A DNA stretch of 7,513 nt, from the NCBI GenBank assembly GCA_937907525.1, contig CALCIB010000289.1:1-7513 (forward strand), written 5' to 3'. The DNA comes from an uncultured Planctomycetales bacterium. Its GTDB lineage: Bacteria; Planctomycetota; Planctomycetia; Isosphaerales; Isosphaeraceae. Shown piece after piece: positions 5,472-7,513 of this stretch. A program made the translations under genes and the position numbers. Positions within the stretch are counted from its first letter, which is position 1, and each line of letters begins with the position of its first letter. A model generated the notes under the pieces. That model was given only the letters and a program-made list of their open reading frames with translations. It was not told the DNA's origin and ran no database searches.

Positions 5472-6230
5472 ATGCCGTCGCCGTTTCCAGGGATGAATCC
5501 GTATTTGGAGCGGCCGGCCCTATGGCCGGACTTTCACGTCGCCTTCCTGTTCGAGTTGAAGGCGGCGCTGGTCTCCGTGGTTCGCCCTCGTTATCTCGTA
5601 TTGCAGGAGCGCCACGTCTTCGTCCAGGAGCCGCCGGGCGAACCGACCATCGTCCGGCTCAGGCCCGACCCCCTGATCGCCTCGCCTAGACGCGAGGAGG
5701 GGGGCGTCGCCATCGTCGAGGTCGAGGCCCCGGTGGAGGTTGAGCATCTCGCGCTGGAGGTCGAGCGGGTCTCGTATCTGGAGATTCGCGACGCCGCGTC
5801 CGGCGACGTCGTGACGGTCGTCGAACTGCTGAGCCCCGGCAACAAGCGCGAGGACCGGCTCGCTTACCTGTCGCGTCGCGAAAAGGTGCTCGGCGGTCCC
5901 GTCCACCTCGTCGAGATCGACCTGTCGCGCGGCGGTCGGCCGATGCCGGAGTTCCACCGGCCGCCCTGCGCGTACTCGGTCCTGGTCAGCCACGCCGACG
6001 AGCGCCCCCGCGCCGGCTTCTGGCCGATCGGGCTCCGCGACCCTCTGCCGACGGTCCCCGCGCCGCTCCGCGCCCCCGACCCTCACGCGAGGATCGACCT
6101 TCAGGCGATCCTTCACCGCGTGTACGACGTTTCCGCCTACGAGGACTTCGTCTACCGCGGCCGGCCCGACCCGCCGCTCGACGCGGACGACGCCGTCTGG
6201 GCCGAATCGCTCAAGCCCAAACGCGAGTGA
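5472..6230 (+). CDS. DUF4058 family protein
   Basis: This 252-residue soluble protein opens with MPSPFPGMNPYLE and then LWPDFH at 17-22, the hallmark start of DUF4058 proteins, common in cyanobacteria and planctomycetes. Other family-like stretches are RLRPDPLIAS at 62-71, VVELLSPGNK at 116-125 and HLVEIDLSRGG at 145-155. Length is normal for the family and the function is unknown. The ELLSPxNK stretch resembles the core motif of Uma2 (DUF820) proteins of the PD-(D/E)XK nuclease fold, so a nuclease-like fold with Glu118 and Lys125 is possible; this is my inference. The ATG at 5472 follows GGGAGGG by about four bases and coincides with the family N-terminus. It stands alone, divergent from the KGG gene and convergent with the peptidase gene. 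Confidence 0.88.
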   Translation: MPSPFPGMNPYLERPALWPDFHVAFLFELKAALVSVVRPRYLVLQERHVFVQEPPGEPTIVRLRPDPLIASPRREEGGVAIVEVEAPVEVEHLALEVERVSYLEIRDAASGDVVTVVELLSPGNKREDRLAYLSRREKVLGGPVHLVEIDLSRGGRPMPEFHRPPCAYSVLVSHADERPRAGFWPIGLRDPLPTVPAPLRAPDPHARIDLQAILHRVYDVSAYEDFVYRGRPDPPLDADDAVWAESLKPKRE

Positions 6231-6236
6231 ATTCGA

Positions 6237-6253
6237 GATCCCGTCACGGGATC
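6237..6253. terminator. shared hairpin between convergent genes
   Basis: GATCCCG and CGGGATC form a perfect 7-bp stem with a TCA loop. It begins 7 nt after the DUF4058 stop, and its loop is the stop codon of the peptidase gene on the other strand. A T-containing tract, CTATTGTATTT, follows on the plus strand. It is a plausible bidirectional terminator, stronger for the plus strand. Confidence 0.5.
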
Positions 6254-7413
6254 CTATTGTATTTCCGCAAGATCTCGCGGACGCGGTCGACGGGGATCGC
6301 GCGGACCTCGCGGCCGTCGCGGCCGGTCATGTCCTCGGCTTTCAAGAGCGCGTTACCCACGGCCTCCTCGACGCTCTCCAGAACGGCCTGGAAGAGGGGG
6401 GAGAGGGCGTCGGACGGGAGCGTCTCGCGGGGGCGCGGGGATTCCTCGCCGTGGGCGACGCGAAGGCCGGGCGCGGTGGAGAAGGCGATGGCGAAGTCGC
6501 CGCTGCCGTTGCTGAAGGACGAGCCGGTCCGCGCCAGGCCGAACACCCCGCGCGCCGCCAACCGCTCCAAGGATCGGGCGTCGAGCGGGGCGTCGGTCGC
6601 CACCACGATCATGCAGGAGCCGTCGCCGCGGGCTTCGGAACGGTCGGGTTCGGTCGCGGCGCGGAAGGCGTGTCGGCCAAGCTCCACGCCCACCGGGGCG
6701 CCGGCGATCGTCAACACGCCGCCGAAGTTCGCCTGGACCAACACGCCCACCGTCCAGCCCCCCAGGCGGTCGGGGAGTTTGCGCGAGGACGTGCCGATCC
6801 CGCCCTTCCAGCCGAAGCACTCGCAGCCGGTCCCCGCGCCGACGTTCCCCTCGGCGACCGGGCCGTCGGAAGCCTCCCGGATCGCGCGCAAGACGTGCTC
6901 GCGACGGACGTGCATGCCGCGGATGTCGTTGAGTCCGCCGTCGTTGGTCTCGCCCACCAGCGCGTTGACCGAGCGGACGTCGGCGTTGGCGGGGCGGTCG
7001 AGCGCGTGGCGGACCACCGCGGCGACGGCCTCGCCGACGGAGAGGGTGTTGGTCAGGACGATCGGCGTCTCGATCGTCCCCAGTTCCCGGACCTGGGTCG
7101 AGCCGGCGAGCTTGCCGAAGGCGTTGCCGACGAAGACCGCGCCCGGGACTTTCCGGCGGAACAGGTCGCCGTCGTGGGGGAGGATCGCGGTGACCCCGGT
7201 GCGGACGGAGTCGCCCTCGATCAGCGTGACGTGTCCGACCCTCACCCCGGCGACGTCGGTGACGGCGTTCGAGGGCCCCGGCCGGAACACCCCCGGGGCG
7301 ACGCCCAACTCGCGAAGGCGAGGCCGTTCCGGCGGCCCCCCGCCCAGGGCGAGCCCCGCGGCGAGCAGGCCGAGCAAGGCGGACGCCGTGGACCTTTCAT
7401 TCGACCTATTCAT
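6244..7413 (-). CDS. P1 family (DmpA/BapA-like) self-processing aminopeptidase, exported
   Basis: This 389-residue protein belongs to the P1 (S58) family, Ntn-type hydrolases that cut themselves to expose an N-terminal serine and then remove N-terminal residues from peptides, amides or beta-peptides. Family stretches include GPSNAVTDVAGVRVGHVTL at 46-64, NALVGETNDGGLNDIRGMHV at 150-169, EGNVGAGTGC at 188-197 and RTGSSFSNGSGD at 295-306. GDGS at 263-266 is the likely cleavage site, making Ser266 the nucleophile. The resulting beta chain would be 124 residues, close to the 126 of DmpA. Ser304 lies 38 residues on, matching the spacing of DmpA Ser250 and Ser288. Residues 1-26 (hydrophobic core SALLGLLAAGLALGGG) form a probable signal peptide, so it acts outside the cytoplasm. 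The ATG at 7413 has GAGG five bases upstream. Substrate is unknown. Confidence 0.92.
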   Translation of the reverse strand: MNRSNERSTASALLGLLAAGLALGGGPPERPRLRELGVAPGVFRPGPSNAVTDVAGVRVGHVTLIEGDSVRTGVTAILPHDGDLFRRKVPGAVFVGNAFGKLAGSTQVRELGTIETPIVLTNTLSVGEAVAAVVRHALDRPANADVRSVNALVGETNDGGLNDIRGMHVRREHVLRAIREASDGPVAEGNVGAGTGCECFGWKGGIGTSSRKLPDRLGGWTVGVLVQANFGGVLTIAGAPVGVELGRHAFRAATEPDRSEARGDGSCMIVVATDAPLDARSLERLAARGVFGLARTGSSFSNGSGDFAIAFSTAPGLRVAHGEESPRPRETLPSDALSPLFQAVLESVEEAVGNALLKAEDMTGRDGREVRAIPVDRVREILRKYNRIP

Positions 7414-7433
7414 CGTGGCCTCGATATATTGAG

Positions 7434-7448
7434 TTTACCCCCGGTAAA
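7434..7448 (-). promoter_or_regulatory. palindrome upstream of the peptidase gene, possible operator
   Basis: TTTACC and GGTAAA form a perfect 6-bp inverted repeat with a 3-bp spacer, 20 bp before the start codon. An AT-rich stretch (AATATATC on the minus strand, 7423-7430) that could be a -10 lies between it and the ribosome site. The position would suit a regulator site, but no known binding motif is recognised. Confidence 0.3.
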
Positions 7449-7458
7449 GACGGAACGG

Positions 7459-7494
7459 CGTCCCCTCTCCCGCCGGGCTGACGACCCGACACTT
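7459..7494 (-). repeat. 36-bp dispersed repeat, copy 2 (inverted)
   Basis: The reverse complement of this segment matches 243-278 at 33 of 36 positions. It lies upstream of the peptidase gene and probably continues into a longer repeat beyond the window edge. Confidence 0.75.
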
Positions 7495-7513
7495 ATCGGA
7501 TCTCGCATGCGAC

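Noticed and set aside
5111..5496. Short open frames on both strands in the KGG/DUF4058 gap
   Set aside because: Arg/Ala/Pro-rich with no supporting ribosome site or recognisable motif; one merely extends DUF4058 upstream of its family-typical N-terminus.
6227..7432. Plus-strand frame of 401 codons opposite the P1 peptidase
   Set aside because: Ser/Arg/Pro-rich shadow of a clearly recognised enzyme on the other strand.

Overview
This is a very GC-rich bacterial window. I infer a planctomycete, probably Isosphaeraceae-like, from the base composition, a DUF4058 protein, a long KGG-repeat stress protein and abundant REP-like intergenic repeats. No rRNA or marker gene is present to prove it.

Layout: (1) Positions 1-281 are non-coding repeat DNA: a REP-like hairpin element whose loop has been split by a 150-bp MITE-like insertion with 15-bp perfect terminal inverted repeats and a 5-bp target duplication. 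(2) 456-2641, plus strand: a haem-related pair, a CcsA/HemX-family 8-helix membrane protein overlapping the hemA gene for glutamyl-tRNA reductase. (3) 2659-3411, plus strand: an HNH endonuclease gene directly behind hemA. It is bracketed by two identical 39-bp copies of the hemA 3' end, so it looks like an inserted cassette that rebuilt or duplicated its target. (4) 3464-3796, minus strand: a small protein of unknown function. It would face hemA tail-to-tail if the cassette were removed. (5) 3797-4070: intergenic DNA with an unusual AT-rich island. (6) 4112-5005, minus strand: a 297-residue KGG-repeat protein with acidic linkers and a His-rich centre, preceded by a leader with strong inverted repeats. 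(7) 5472-6230, plus strand: a DUF4058 protein. (8) 6244-7413, minus strand: an exported P1-family (DmpA/BapA-like) self-cleaving aminopeptidase, convergent with DUF4058 across a shared hairpin. (9) 7459-7494: an inverted copy of the repeat seen at 243-278.

The only clear functional unit is hemX-like/hemA: HemA makes the first committed precursor of tetrapyrroles and the membrane partner belongs to a haem-handling family. The HNH gene is probably read from the same transcript but is a passenger. The other genes look like independent single-gene units. The most interesting signals are the repeat-bounded HNH cassette at the end of hemA and the MITE nested in a REP hairpin.
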